Shown here: one piece after another, positions 17,768 through 27,207 of the stretch
Numbering within the stretch: the stretch's first letter is position 1
How the letters are laid out: the number at the start of each line of letters is the position of its first letter
NCBI RefSeq assembly: GCF_900105325.1
Contig: NZ_FNSU01000001.1
Coordinates: forward strand, 248,001 to 312,000
DNA length: 64,000 nt
Reading direction: 5' to 3'
Origin: Pseudomonas marginalis
Lineage (GTDB): Bacteria; Pseudomonadota; Gammaproteobacteria; Pseudomonadales; Pseudomonadaceae
The notes under the pieces: generated by a model
The model's input: the letters and a program-made list of their open reading frames with translations, nothing else
Database searches by the model: none
What the model was told of the DNA's origin: nothing
Program-made: the position numbers and the translations under genes

Positions 17768-19483
17768 ATGAAGTTAGCCATTGTTACTGCCTGCCCCAAC
17801 GGCATGGTCACCAGTGTGCTGTGCGCCCGCTTGTTGGACGCCGCCGCTCAACGCCAGGGCTGGAGCACCAGCGTCGAGGTGGTGGATGTACAGCGCCCGG
17901 AGCGCCAGTTGTCCCAGGCCACCATCGACGCCGCCGAATGGGTGTTGCTGGTCAGCAGCACGGCGGTGGATATGCAGCGGTTTGTCGGCAAGCGGGTGTT
18001 CCAGAGCACACCGGCCCAGGCGCTGGCGGATGTCGAGGCGGTGTTGCGCCGGGGCGCTGAAGAAGCCCAAGAGTATGTCGTCAGCCAGGCAGCGGCTGCG
18101 TCGAAGCATGCCCCGCGCATCGTCGCGATTACCGCATGCCCGACCGGCGTGGCCCATACCTTCATGGCCGCCGAAGCCTTGCAACAGACCGCCAAGCGCC
18201 TGGGCTATGACTTGCAGGTCGAGACCCAGGGCTCGGTCGGTGCGCGCACGCCGTTGAGCCCGGAGGCCATCGCCGAGGCCGACGTGGTCCTGCTGGCGGC
18301 CGATATCGAAGTCGCTACCGAGCGCTTCGCCGGCAAGAAGATCTACCGTTGCGGCACCGGTATTGCGCTCAAGCAATCCGAGGCGACCCTCAACAAAGCC
18401 CTGGCCGAAGGCGCAGTGGAAAGTGCGGCCAGCGGTACCGTGGCCAAGAAAGAAAAAACCGGCGTCTACAAACACCTGCTGACCGGTGTGTCGTTCATGT
18501 TGCCGATGGTGGTGGCGGGCGGTTTGCTGATCGCCTTGTCATTCGTGTTCGGCATCCATGCGTTTGAGCAGGAAGGCACGTTGGCGGCCGCGCTGAAAAC
18601 CGTCGGCGACCGCGCCTTTATGCTGATGGTGCCGCTGCTGGCGGGTTATATCGCGTACTCGATTGCCGACCGTCCGGGCATTGCCCCCGGCATGATTGGT
18701 GGCCTGCTGGCGGGTACGCTGGGGGCCGGTTTTATCGGCGGGATCTTCGCCGGGTTTCTCGCCGGTTATTGCGTCAAGCTGATCACCCGTGTGGTGAAGT
18801 TGCCGCAGAGCCTGGAAGCACTCAAGCCGATCCTGATCATTCCGCTGCTGGCAAGCCTGTTCACGGGCCTGGCGATGATCTACCTGGTGGGACCGCCGGT
18901 GGCGCGCATGCTCACGGGCCTGACCGATTTTCTCGCGACCATGGGCACCACCAATGCGGTGCTGCTGGGCATCCTGTTGGGCGGCATGATGTGTGTCGAC
19001 CTGGGCGGGCCGATCAACAAGGCGGCGTATGCGTTTTCCGTCGGCTTGCTGGCGGCACAGAGCGGCGCACCGATGGCCGCGACCATGGCGGCGGGCATGG
19101 TGCCGCCAATCGGCATGGGCATCGCCACGTTCCTGGCGCGACGCAAGTTCGCCCAGACCGAACGCGAGGCCGGCAAGGCCGCGATGATCCTGGGCATGTG
19201 CTTTATCTCCGAGGGCGCGATCCCGTTTGCCGCCAAGGACCCGCTGCGCGTGATCCCGGCCAGCATCGCCGGTGGCGCGTTGACCGGGGCGCTGTCGATG
19301 TACTTCGGCTGCAAACTGGCGGCGCCCCACGGCGGCCTGTTTGTGCTGGTGATCCCGAATGCGATGAACCATGCGCTGCTGTACCTGCTGGCAATCGTTG
19401 CCGGTAGCCTGCTGACCGGTTTGGTGTATGCGCTGATCAAGCGTCCGGAAGTGGTGGAGCTTGCTGTCGCACCGGTGTCATAA
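17768..19483 (+). CDS. fruA: PTS fructose transporter subunit IIB'BC
   Basis: This inner-membrane permease imports fructose and phosphorylates it at C1. The 571 residues contain a degenerate N-terminal IIB' domain (about 1-100, with Cys9 in VTACPNGM), the active IIB domain (about 113-215) with phospho-Cys124 in AITACPTGVAHT, and the polytopic IIC domain (about 230-565), which includes GGPINKAAYAF and the periplasmic/substrate loop SEGAIPFAAKDP. GAGGGA lies upstream of the ATG. It is the last gene of fruBKA. Confidence 0.97.
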   Translation: MKLAIVTACPNGMVTSVLCARLLDAAAQRQGWSTSVEVVDVQRPERQLSQATIDAAEWVLLVSSTAVDMQRFVGKRVFQSTPAQALADVEAVLRRGAEEAQEYVVSQAAAASKHAPRIVAITACPTGVAHTFMAAEALQQTAKRLGYDLQVETQGSVGARTPLSPEAIAEADVVLLAADIEVATERFAGKKIYRCGTGIALKQSEATLNKALAEGAVESAASGTVAKKEKTGVYKHLLTGVSFMLPMVVAGGLLIALSFVFGIHAFEQEGTLAAALKTVGDRAFMLMVPLLAGYIAYSIADRPGIAPGMIGGLLAGTLGAGFIGGIFAGFLAGYCVKLITRVVKLPQSLEALKPILIIPLLASLFTGLAMIYLVGPPVARMLTGLTDFLATMGTTNAVLLGILLGGMMCVDLGGPINKAAYAFSVGLLAAQSGAPMAATMAAGMVPPIGMGIATFLARRKFAQTEREAGKAAMILGMCFISEGAIPFAAKDPLRVIPASIAGGALTGALSMYFGCKLAAPHGGLFVLVIPNAMNHALLYLLAIVAGSLLTGLVYALIKRPEVVELAVAPVS

Positions 19484-19527
19484 GCGCATGCTTTAGTGGC
19501 CCTTTTGATACTCAAGAGGGCACCTGC

Positions 19528-21069
19528 ATGAGCCACTTCGATCTCGGCCGTCGCCGTGTGATGCAAGCCGTCGGCGCCGGTCTGCTGCTGCCGGGCCTGG
19601 CCCCGGCGGTGATCGCGTCGATCAAGGACCGGCCGCAACTCACCGACGGCGTGCAGTCCGGCGACCTGCTCGGTGATCGCGCGATGATCTGGAGCCGCAG
19701 CGACCGCCCGGCGCGCATGGTGGTGGAGTGGGACACCCGCAGCGTGTTCAGCAACCCGCGCAAATTCGTCTCGTCCCTGGCCGACAACCGCACCGACTTT
19801 ACCGCCCGCGTCGAACTCACCGGGCTGCCCGCCGACCAGGCGATTTTCTACCGCGTGCACTTTGAGGACGCCCAGACCGGCGTCGCCAGCGAGCCGTGGT
19901 TCGGCCACCTGCGCAGCGTGCCGCAACAACGCCGCGACATCCGGTTTGTGTGGAGCGGCGACACCGTCGGCCAAGGCTTTGGCATCAACCCGGACATCGG
20001 CGGTATGCGCATCTACGAAGCCATGCGCCTGCGCCTGCCGGACTTCTTTATCCACAGCGGCGACACCATCTACGCCGACGGCCCGGTGCCCGCGCAGTTG
20101 CCCACCGAGGGCGGGCGCATCTGGCGCAATATCACCACCGAAGCCAAGAGCAAGGTCGCCGAAACCCTCGACGAGTATCGCGGCAACTACCGCTACAACC
20201 TGCTGGACGAAAACGTGCGTCGCTTCAATGCCGAGGTGCCGCAGATCTGGCAGTGGGATGACCATGAAGTGGTGAATAACTGGTCGCCCGGCAAGCAACT
20301 TGACGAGCGCTACCAGACCAAGGACATCAACACCTTGGTGAGCCGCGCACGCCAGGCCTGGCTTGAGTATTCACCCATGCGCCGGCAAAGCGCAGACGGC
20401 GGCGGGCGGATTTATCGCACGCTCAGTTATGGCCCGTTGCTGGATGTATTCGTGCTCGACATGCGCAGCTATCGCGGCCCCAACGATGACAACCTGGGCG
20501 GTGAAAAACCCTTCCTCGGCCGCGAGCAGTTGAACTGGCTCAAGCGCGAACTCAAGGTCTCCCAGGCGCAGTGGAAGGTGATCGCCGCCGACATGCCCAT
20601 CGGCCTCGGCGTGCCCGACGGCGAAGTCAGCCCCGGCGTGCCGCGCTGGGAAGCCATCGCCAATAATGATCCAGGCCCGGCGCAAGGCCGCGAGCTGGAA
20701 ATCGCCGAATTACTCGGCTTTCTGCGCGCGCAAAAGGTACGCAACCATGTGTGGTTGACGGCGGATGTGCATTACTGCGCGGCCCATCACTACCACCCGG
20801 ATCGGGCGGCGTTCCAGGATTTCGAGCCGTTCTGGGAGTTTGTCGCCGGGCCTCTGAATGCGGGCAGCTTCGGTCCGAATCCCTTGGATAAAACCTTTGG
20901 CCCTGAGGTGGTGTTCGAGAAGGCCCCGCCTGCGCAGAACACCTCGCCGTTTGCCGGGTTTCAGTTTTTTGGCGAAGTGCAGATTGACGGGCAGACAGCG
21001 GAGTTGACCGTGATTTTGCGCGACCTGGATGGGGTCTCGGTATTCGAACAGAAGCTGCAACCGGTCTGA
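19528..21069 (+). CDS. PhoD-like alkaline phosphatase/phosphodiesterase, Tat-exported
   Basis: The 513-residue protein starts with a twin-arginine signal (GRRRVMQA followed by a hydrophobic stretch to APAVIA), so folded export to the periplasm is expected. PhoD-type metallophosphatase motifs follow: WSGDTVGQG, HSGDTIYADGP, WDDHEVVNNW, LDMRSYRGPND and the metal-binding WLTADVHYCAAHH. The family hydrolyses phosphate mono- or diesters using Ca/Fe. No Pho box was identified in the 44-bp gap after fruA. It could be a separate unit or a read-through gene of fruBKA. The substrate is unknown. Confidence 0.9.
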   Translation: MSHFDLGRRRVMQAVGAGLLLPGLAPAVIASIKDRPQLTDGVQSGDLLGDRAMIWSRSDRPARMVVEWDTRSVFSNPRKFVSSLADNRTDFTARVELTGLPADQAIFYRVHFEDAQTGVASEPWFGHLRSVPQQRRDIRFVWSGDTVGQGFGINPDIGGMRIYEAMRLRLPDFFIHSGDTIYADGPVPAQLPTEGGRIWRNITTEAKSKVAETLDEYRGNYRYNLLDENVRRFNAEVPQIWQWDDHEVVNNWSPGKQLDERYQTKDINTLVSRARQAWLEYSPMRRQSADGGGRIYRTLSYGPLLDVFVLDMRSYRGPNDDNLGGEKPFLGREQLNWLKRELKVSQAQWKVIAADMPIGLGVPDGEVSPGVPRWEAIANNDPGPAQGRELEIAELLGFLRAQKVRNHVWLTADVHYCAAHHYHPDRAAFQDFEPFWEFVAGPLNAGSFGPNPLDKTFGPEVVFEKAPPAQNTSPFAGFQFFGEVQIDGQTAELTVILRDLDGVSVFEQKLQPV

Positions 21070-21088
21070 CCTGAAATGCAATGCAAAT

Positions 21089-21346
21089 GTGGGAGGGGGC
21101 TTGTCCTAAGCCAGTCAGTTAAGGAGGAACACTGTAACTGTGGTGAGCGGGCTTGCCCCGCGTTGGGCTGCGCAGCAGCCCCAAAACACAGCCCCGGACC
21201 TGCCTGGCACACTGCAGCGCTCTTATTGGGGCTGCTGCGCAGCCCAACGCGGGCGGTGCGACGATTCGACAAGCCCGCTCGCCACAGGTTACTGTTTGCC
21301 CGTTCTATCTCTTAACTGATCGGCATTAGGACAAGCCCCCTCCCAC
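21089..21346. repeat. Nested REPIN: one REP pair inside the arms of another
   Basis: The outer arms 21089-21122 (beginning TGTGGGAGGGGGCTTGTCC) and 21311-21346 are near-perfect inverted repeats of about 35 nt. Inside them a second pair, 21140-21182 and 21226-21286, belongs to the GAGCGGGCTTGCCCCGCG family, also found solo at 9192-9236. The right inner arm carries an extra ~17 bp (GGTGCGACGATTCGAC region). The whole is an imperfect ~260-bp palindrome between convergent genes. Confidence 0.82.
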
Positions 21347-21357
21347 ATTGGATCACA

Positions 21358-23883
21358 TCAGTAGACATCCCGGCGGTAGCGCCCCTGTTCGATCAAGCGC
21401 TCCACTGCCTCACTCCCGAGGATGTCGACCAGCGCCTGGTCCACACCCGTCGCCATCCCCTGCAAGCTGCCGCACACATAAATCGCCGCGCCGTCCGCGA
21501 GCCATTTACGCAGGACATCGGCGGATTCACGCAGGCGATCCTGCACGTAGATTTTCTCCTCCTGATCCCGGGAAAACGCCAGGTCCAGCAGGGCCAGGTC
21601 ACCACTGGCCAGCCAGCCTTGCAGCTCGTCCCGGCACAGGTAGTCGTGGGCGATGGTGCGTTCGCCGAACAGCAGCCAGTTGCGCTGCTGGCCATCGGCA
21701 ATGCGCGCCTTGAGCAAGCTGCGCAAACCGGCCAGGCCGGTGCCGTTACCCAGCAGGATCAATGGCACCGGCGCCTCCGGCAGGTGGAAGCCACTGTTAC
21801 GGCGCAAGCGCAGGCTGATCGCCGAACCAATGGCCGCATGCTCGGTGAGCCAGCCCGAGCCCACACCCAGGCTGCCGTCGGGGTGGCGTTCCTGGCTCAC
21901 GATCAATTCCAGCAAGCCGTCGCTGGCGATCGAGGCGATGGAGTATTCGCGCATGCCCAGGGGCGCGAGCGCGTTCACCAGCGCTTGAGCGTGCAGGCCG
22001 ACCAGGTGCGCCCGGTTGTCCGGCAGTTGGCGGGTCGCAAGGGCCTGGTTGAGTGTGTGTGGCAGGCCGTCGATCAGCACGCCGTCGGTGCCGATCAGCC
22101 CCAGGCCTTCGAGGAAGTGCTCGATGGCCCACGGGCAATTGCGCGGCAGGATTTCCACCAGGTCGCCGGCCAGCCAGTTTTGTTTCGATGGCGATGTGAG
22201 GCCCAGCAGGTAGACGTCCGAGCTGGCGCTGCCGGGGTTGAGCAGGGTGCGCTGGCTCAGCGTCCAGTTTTCATACTGGGCGGTCGGCCAGGCGGCGGCG
22301 GGTGCCTGGCCCGTCAGCTGTCCAAGCTGTTGTTGCCAGTGCAGCAGGGCGGCACTGTCGCCGCTGTCCACTTCCACCGGCGCGAACAGTGGGTTACCGC
22401 CCTGGTGGGTCAGCCAGAAATGCAGGCGCCGGGCAAAGCCACAGAAGTGTTGGTACTGGCGATCACCCAGGGCCAGTACCGAGTAGTTCAGGCCTTTGAG
22501 TGACAGATCCTGGCCGAGCACGCTGCGCTCGAAACTGCGGGCGCTGTCGGGCGCTTCGCCGTCGCCGAAGGTGCTGACTACGAACAGCGCATTTTCCGAC
22601 TGGCGCAAGTCGTCCTGGCTGACACTGCCCAGAGGCTGCACCTTCACCGGCAGGCCGGCCGCCTGCAATTGCCCGGCGGTCTGCCAGGCCAGTTGCTCGG
22701 CAAACCCGCTCTGGCTGGCAAAGCCGATCAGCCAGGCCGGGGCATCACTGTGGTTGGCACTGAGGCCTTTGCGCGCGTCGCGCACCTGGCGCTTTTTGCG
22801 GCGACGGTCCAGGTACAGCAGCCAGCCGGTGATGAAGAACAGCGGCATGAGCAGCGAGCTGACAGTGAGGATAATGCGCCCCGCCAGGCCGAAATAACTG
22901 CCGGTGTGCAGCGCGTAGATGCTGGTGAGTAACTGCGACTTGAAAGTTTTGCCGGCGTACGTGTCATGGGATTTGACCTCGCCGGTGGCCGGGTCCAGGT
23001 TGATCTGGTTCAGTGCGCGGTCGTGGGGGGAGTCTTTGAGCAGGTAATAGACGATGGCGGGTTGCCCGGCGACGGCTGGCATGCGGATGTTATAGGCACT
23101 CAAGCCTGGGCCGGCGTTGCTGTAGATGCTGCTCCAGATCGCGTCGTAGTTGGCCACCGGTGCCGGGCCTGCGGGCGGTGGGCCGCGCTTGCGCATCCGT
23201 TCATTCTGCGGCGCGTCGGACAGCAGTTTGGTCAGGCCCTGGCTGTACCAGTCGTAGGACCAGGACAGGCCGGTCAGCGCCGCCAGCAGGTAGGCCAGCA
23301 GGCACCAGGTGCCGAACACCGAATGCAAATCCCAGTTGAAGCTGCGGCCCTTTTTGCGCCAGTCCAGCGTCAGCCAGGCACGCCAGTTGGCGACCTGGCG
23401 CGGCCAGCGCAGGTACAGGCCGGACAGGCAGAAGAACACCAGGATCAGCGTGCAGGCGCCGGTGATCTGCCGGCCGGTTTCGCCCATGGCCAGGAAGCGG
23501 TGCAGTTGCAGGATAAAACCGAGTACATCCTGGCCGACCGCGTCGCCCATGTAGTCGCCGGTGTAGGGGTCGAAATAGCGCATCTGGCCACGGCGCTCGC
23601 CCGGCGGCGGGGTGAAGAACACGCGGGCGGCATTGCCGCTTTCGCTTTCCACCCACAGCATGGACACGGCCTTGCCTTCGGTGGCTTCCAGCTTGCGCAC
23701 CAGCTCGGCGGGCGGCAGCACGCCGGCTTCGCGTTTCTCCACGCTCAACACGCTCGGGTTGAGCGCCCGCAGAATCTCATCCTGAAACGAGACCGCAGCC
23801 CCGGTGATCCCCATCAAGGCCAGCACCAGCCCGGCAGTGATGCCGAAGAACCAGTGCAACTGGAACAGGGTTTTCTTCAACAC
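21358..23883 (-). CDS. PepSY/flavodoxin/NADPH-type inner-membrane oxidoreductase (siderophore-iron reductase candidate)
   Basis: This 841-residue fusion has three parts. An N-terminal PepSY-associated membrane region (about 1-370) has four or more helices and His residues such as LQLHRFL and WDLHSVFG that may bind heme. A flavodoxin domain (about 385-520) has FASQSGFAEQLA and STFGDGEAP. A CysJ-like FAD/NAD(P)H module (about 535-841) shows REYSIAS, GNGTGLAG, YVCGSLQGMATGV and a terminal aromatic RDVY. Electrons would pass from NAD(P)H through FAD/FMN across the membrane to a periplasmic acceptor, plausibly ferric siderophore. The GTG start is preceded by GAGGCGG. It lies directly downstream of piuA, as PA4513 does beside piuA in P. 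aeruginosa. Confidence 0.88.
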   Translation of the reverse strand: MLKKTLFQLHWFFGITAGLVLALMGITGAAVSFQDEILRALNPSVLSVEKREAGVLPPAELVRKLEATEGKAVSMLWVESESGNAARVFFTPPPGERRGQMRYFDPYTGDYMGDAVGQDVLGFILQLHRFLAMGETGRQITGACTLILVFFCLSGLYLRWPRQVANWRAWLTLDWRKKGRSFNWDLHSVFGTWCLLAYLLAALTGLSWSYDWYSQGLTKLLSDAPQNERMRKRGPPPAGPAPVANYDAIWSSIYSNAGPGLSAYNIRMPAVAGQPAIVYYLLKDSPHDRALNQINLDPATGEVKSHDTYAGKTFKSQLLTSIYALHTGSYFGLAGRIILTVSSLLMPLFFITGWLLYLDRRRKKRQVRDARKGLSANHSDAPAWLIGFASQSGFAEQLAWQTAGQLQAAGLPVKVQPLGSVSQDDLRQSENALFVVSTFGDGEAPDSARSFERSVLGQDLSLKGLNYSVLALGDRQYQHFCGFARRLHFWLTHQGGNPLFAPVEVDSGDSAALLHWQQQLGQLTGQAPAAAWPTAQYENWTLSQRTLLNPGSASSDVYLLGLTSPSKQNWLAGDLVEILPRNCPWAIEHFLEGLGLIGTDGVLIDGLPHTLNQALATRQLPDNRAHLVGLHAQALVNALAPLGMREYSIASIASDGLLELIVSQERHPDGSLGVGSGWLTEHAAIGSAISLRLRRNSGFHLPEAPVPLILLGNGTGLAGLRSLLKARIADGQQRNWLLFGERTIAHDYLCRDELQGWLASGDLALLDLAFSRDQEEKIYVQDRLRESADVLRKWLADGAAIYVCGSLQGMATGVDQALVDILGSEAVERLIEQGRYRRDVY

Positions 23884-23968
23884 GTCGGACCGCCTCGTCT
23901 ATCTGAATATGTAGGGCACGGCGCGCATTATGCCGTGGGTTGTCGAGAAACATTCTGTTTGACATGCA

Positions 23969-23999
23969 AAAGCCCCACGCATCCGATGCGTGGGGCTTT
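23969..23999 (-). terminator. Intrinsic terminator downstream of piuA
   Basis: AAAGCCCCACGCA and TGCGTGGGGCTTT form a perfect 13-bp stem with a 5-nt loop. On the minus strand it is followed by T residues and lies 16 bp after the piuA stop, separating piuA from the reductase gene. Confidence 0.85.
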
Positions 24000-24015
24000 G
24001 TGGGCTGCTGACCGT

Positions 24016-26319
24016 TTAGAAGTGGAAGCTTGTGGACAGCAGCGCCGTGCGGCCCGCCGCCTGGTTGGCGAAGTGCGAGGCGTAGGCTTTGTCGTAATAG
24101 GTCTTGTCTGTCAGGTTCTGCACGTTCAATTGCAGGTCGACGTTTTTGCTCAGCTTATAGCTGGCCATGGCGTCGTAGCGGGTGTAGGAGGGCACATACA
24201 CGGTGTTGGCCGCATCGCCGTAAACCTGATCGACGTAGAACGCGCCACCGCCGATGGTCAGCTTCGGGGTCACGTTATAGGTGGTCCACAGGCTGAACGA
24301 GTTCTCCGGCGTGTTGGGCATTTGGTTGCCTTTGTTGGAACCGGCCTGGACGACGCCCTGGCGGTTGCCGTTTTTGCCTGGGTCAACCAGTTCGGCTTTC
24401 AGGTAGCTGTAGCCGGCGAATACTTGCCACTGTTCGGTGATCTTGCCGCTGGCGGACAGTTCCAGGCCATCGACCCGCGATTCGCCTGCCGTTTCGTAGG
24501 TGTTGGAGTCCACCAGGATGCGGGTGTTTTTCTTCTCGGTACGGAACACTGCGGCAGACAGGGACAGACGGTTGTGGAACAGGTCCCACTTGGTGCCCAG
24601 CTCGTAGTTGATGGTTTCTTCGGGCTTGAGGTCGCTGGTGTTGATGCCGGTAGGAATCGCATTGCTGTCGACTCCTTCGCCCACCAGTCCACCTGCCGGT
24701 GAGGCCGAGGTCGCGTAGGAGGTGTAGATGCTGCCGTTCTCCAAAGGCTTCCAGACCAGGCCGGCCTGCCAGTTGAAGAACTGGCTGTCGTCCTTGACCT
24801 TGCTGCGCGCCCTGACCGTCGAGGTTGGTACGGCGTTGGTGTTGGCTTCGGTGTCGAAGGTGTCGTAGCGCAGGCCGACGTTCAGCAGCCATTTCGGATC
24901 GAGTTCGATGGTGTCGAAGACGTAGGCGGCACGGCTGGTGGCCTTGGTGTTGGTGCCGTTGTAATTGCGCGCGATGCTGCCGGTCCAGGCGTCGTCCGGA
25001 TTCGGGTTGCTCAGCGAGGTGCACTGTCCACCGCGGCCGCCGCCGGCCACGGTGCACGTCGGGTTGCTGTTCGGTGTGACGGTGTAACCGCTGACGCGGG
25101 TTTCTTCGCCGGTGAATTCCAGGCCGGTGGAGTAGCTGTGCTTGAAGCCAAGCGCCTGGAAATTGCCGAACAGATCTGTCTGGTTGGTGGTGGTCGTGGT
25201 GGTGGAGACGCGAGTGTTCGCGCGACGCCACACGGTGCCGAAACGGTTGACGTTGCGTTGGCTATCGTCCGGCTGCGTGAGCACGTAGTCCTGGCCGGTG
25301 CTGCCATGGCGCAGGGTGTTTTTCAGCGTCATGTCGTCGTTCAGGTCGTGCTCGATGGAGAACGTGCTGATGTCCGCGCGGGTCTTGCGGAAGTCGCGGT
25401 CCTTGAGACCGTAGAAGTTATTGCTGTCGCCGCCGTCGGTGGGTTTGTCGTGCACGTGAGTGGTGGCGGTCGAAGAGCTGTAGCCATACGGAATGCCCGA
25501 GTCCGGCAGGTCATTGCTTTCCATATGGTAGTAGCTGAGGTTGACGCGGGTCGGCGTGCCCAGGCCGAAGGTCAGCGATGGGGCCACGCCCCAGCGGTCG
25601 TAATTGACCGCGTCACGGCCAGCCACGTTCTGTTCGTGGCTCATCAGGTTCAGGCGGAACGCGGCGCTGTCGTCGAGGAACTGACGGTTCACGTCGAGTA
25701 CATAGCGGCGGGTCTGGTCGGAACCGTAAGTGAAGCCGCCGTTGGTGAAGTCCCGGGCTTGCGGGGTCTTGCTCACCAGGTTGAGGCTGCCACCGGCCGA
25801 GCCACGACCGCCGAAGGAGGAGTTCGGGCCTTTGCTGACTTCGATGGACTCGATGTCGAAAATCTCACGGCTCTGGCCGCCGGTATCGCGCACGCCGTCC
25901 AGGTAGGTGTCGCCCTGGGCGTCGAAACCACGGATGAATGGACGGTCGCCCTGGGGGTTGCCGCCTTCGCCGGCGCCGAAGGTAATCCCCGGTACGGTGC
26001 GCAGGGCATCCTGCAGCGAGGTGGCGGCGGTGTCCTTGAGGACTTGTTGTGGCACCACGGTCACCGAGCGCGGCGTGTCCACCAGCGGCGCGGTGTATTT
26101 TTGCGACGAGGCTTTTTCGACCTGGTACGCGGTGTTGTCCTGTTCTTCGCCGGTGATGCTGGTGGCGCCGAGGGCGATGCTGTTGCGCTGGCCTTTTTGT
26201 TCAGTGTCTTCGGCCGCCTGCGCCAGATGGGCGACAGAGCTGGCGCTGAGCGCAACGCCGATGGCCGAAGCCAGCATACGGGGTGAGCCAACAGGTGTTT
26301 TTGTGGTGGTGCGCGACAT
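24016..26319 (-). CDS. piuA: TonB-dependent siderophore receptor PiuA/Fiu-like
   Basis: This outer-membrane ferric-siderophore receptor is 767 residues long with a signal peptide ending near AQAA. The plug domain starts with SSQKYTAPLVDTPRSVTVVP and DALRTVPGI; a 22-strand barrel follows, and the C-terminus ends with the aromatic LLSTSFHF typical of barrel insertion. No N-terminal signalling domain is present. Homologous PiuA/Fiu proteins take up catecholate-type siderophores and mimics. ATG 26319 has AAGGA 7 nt upstream; an upstream in-frame ATG (26382) lacks one. It is divergent from piuC, and iron control is likely given the candidate Fur sites between them. Confidence 0.92.
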   Translation of the reverse strand: MSRTTTKTPVGSPRMLASAIGVALSASSVAHLAQAAEDTEQKGQRNSIALGATSITGEEQDNTAYQVEKASSQKYTAPLVDTPRSVTVVPQQVLKDTAATSLQDALRTVPGITFGAGEGGNPQGDRPFIRGFDAQGDTYLDGVRDTGGQSREIFDIESIEVSKGPNSSFGGRGSAGGSLNLVSKTPQARDFTNGGFTYGSDQTRRYVLDVNRQFLDDSAAFRLNLMSHEQNVAGRDAVNYDRWGVAPSLTFGLGTPTRVNLSYYHMESNDLPDSGIPYGYSSSTATTHVHDKPTDGGDSNNFYGLKDRDFRKTRADISTFSIEHDLNDDMTLKNTLRHGSTGQDYVLTQPDDSQRNVNRFGTVWRRANTRVSTTTTTTNQTDLFGNFQALGFKHSYSTGLEFTGEETRVSGYTVTPNSNPTCTVAGGGRGGQCTSLSNPNPDDAWTGSIARNYNGTNTKATSRAAYVFDTIELDPKWLLNVGLRYDTFDTEANTNAVPTSTVRARSKVKDDSQFFNWQAGLVWKPLENGSIYTSYATSASPAGGLVGEGVDSNAIPTGINTSDLKPEETINYELGTKWDLFHNRLSLSAAVFRTEKKNTRILVDSNTYETAGESRVDGLELSASGKITEQWQVFAGYSYLKAELVDPGKNGNRQGVVQAGSNKGNQMPNTPENSFSLWTTYNVTPKLTIGGGAFYVDQVYGDAANTVYVPSYTRYDAMASYKLSKNVDLQLNVQNLTDKTYYDKAYASHFANQAAGRTALLSTSFHF

Positions 26320-26383
26320 GACGTGTCCTTTCCCCAAGGAGGTGAGGCGGCGGAATATAGGGCGAACAAGACTTTCTATCAAT

Positions 26384-26404
26384 TGCGATACATTACTATT
26401 CGCA
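26384..26404. promoter_or_regulatory. Candidate Fur-type palindrome in the piuA/piuC intergenic region
   Basis: TGCGATA-CATTACT-ATTCGCA is an inverted repeat of the kind seen in some pseudomonad Fur boxes, about 65 bp upstream of piuA. A second weaker candidate is GATAAGAATCAATACCATT at 26478-26496, 30 bp before piuC. Both are degenerate compared with the Fur consensus, so the call rests partly on context. Confidence 0.35.
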
Positions 26405-26525
26405 CTGAATTTACATTCTTTACACTTTTGCCTTACGGTTTTTACGTTCTCGTTCGTCTCCGGCGTTTTACAGGGAGGATAAGAATCAATACCATTGGCG
26501 CCTCTTTGCCTACAGGTATTGCCCC

Positions 26526-27206
26526 ATGCTGCTGCACATTCCCGGCCTGTTCTCTCGCGAGGAAGTGCAGCGCATCCGCCACGCCCTGGAAACCGCCGAT
26601 TGGGCCGATGGCAAAATCACCGCCGGGCACCAGTCCGCCAAAGCCAAGCACAACCTGCAATTGCCCGAAGGCCACCCGCTGGCCAAGGAGATCGGCGCGG
26701 CAATGCTCGAACGGTTGTGGAAAAATCCTCTGTTTATGTCAGCGGCGTTACCGCACAAGGTCTTCCCGCCGCTGCTCAATTGCTACACGGCTGGTGGCAG
26801 CTTCGATTTCCATATCGACAATGCCGTGCGCCAGGCCAGGGGCAGCCATGAACGGGTGCGCACGGACCTGTCGTCCACGCTGTTCTTCAGCGACCCGGAC
26901 GACTATGACGGCGGCGAACTGGAGATCCAGGACACTTTCGGCCTGCAGCGCGTGAAGTTGCCGGCCGGCGATATGGTGCTGTATCCAGGCTCCAGCCTGC
27001 ACAAAGTCAACGCCGTGACCCGAGGTGCGCGCTATGCCGCGTTTTTCTGGACCCAAAGCCTGGTGCGTGAAGACAGCCAGCGTACGCTGCTGTTCGAGAT
27101 GGACGGCGCCATCCAGCAATTGAGCCGTGATGTCCCCGACCACCCAGGGCTGATCCAGCTCACCGGCACCTATCACAACCTGTTGCGTCGCTGGGTCGAG
27201 GTCTGA
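26526..27206 (+). CDS. piuC: PKHD-type Fe(II)/2-oxoglutarate hydroxylase PiuC
   Basis: The 226-residue cytoplasmic dioxygenase has the Fe(II) triad His96-x-Asp98 (DFHIDNAV) and His159 (GSSLHKV), with Arg169 (TRGARYAAFFW) for 2-oxoglutarate, exactly the spacing of the YbiX/PiuC family. In P. aeruginosa piuC lies beside piuA and affects siderophore-drug susceptibility; its natural substrate is not known. It starts divergently from piuA and is followed 1 bp later by the Sel1 gene, indicating an operon. Confidence 0.95.
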   Translation: MLLHIPGLFSREEVQRIRHALETADWADGKITAGHQSAKAKHNLQLPEGHPLAKEIGAAMLERLWKNPLFMSAALPHKVFPPLLNCYTAGGSFDFHIDNAVRQARGSHERVRTDLSSTLFFSDPDDYDGGELEIQDTFGLQRVKLPAGDMVLYPGSSLHKVNAVTRGARYAAFFWTQSLVREDSQRTLLFEMDGAIQQLSRDVPDHPGLIQLTGTYHNLLRRWVEV

Positions 27207-27207
27207 C

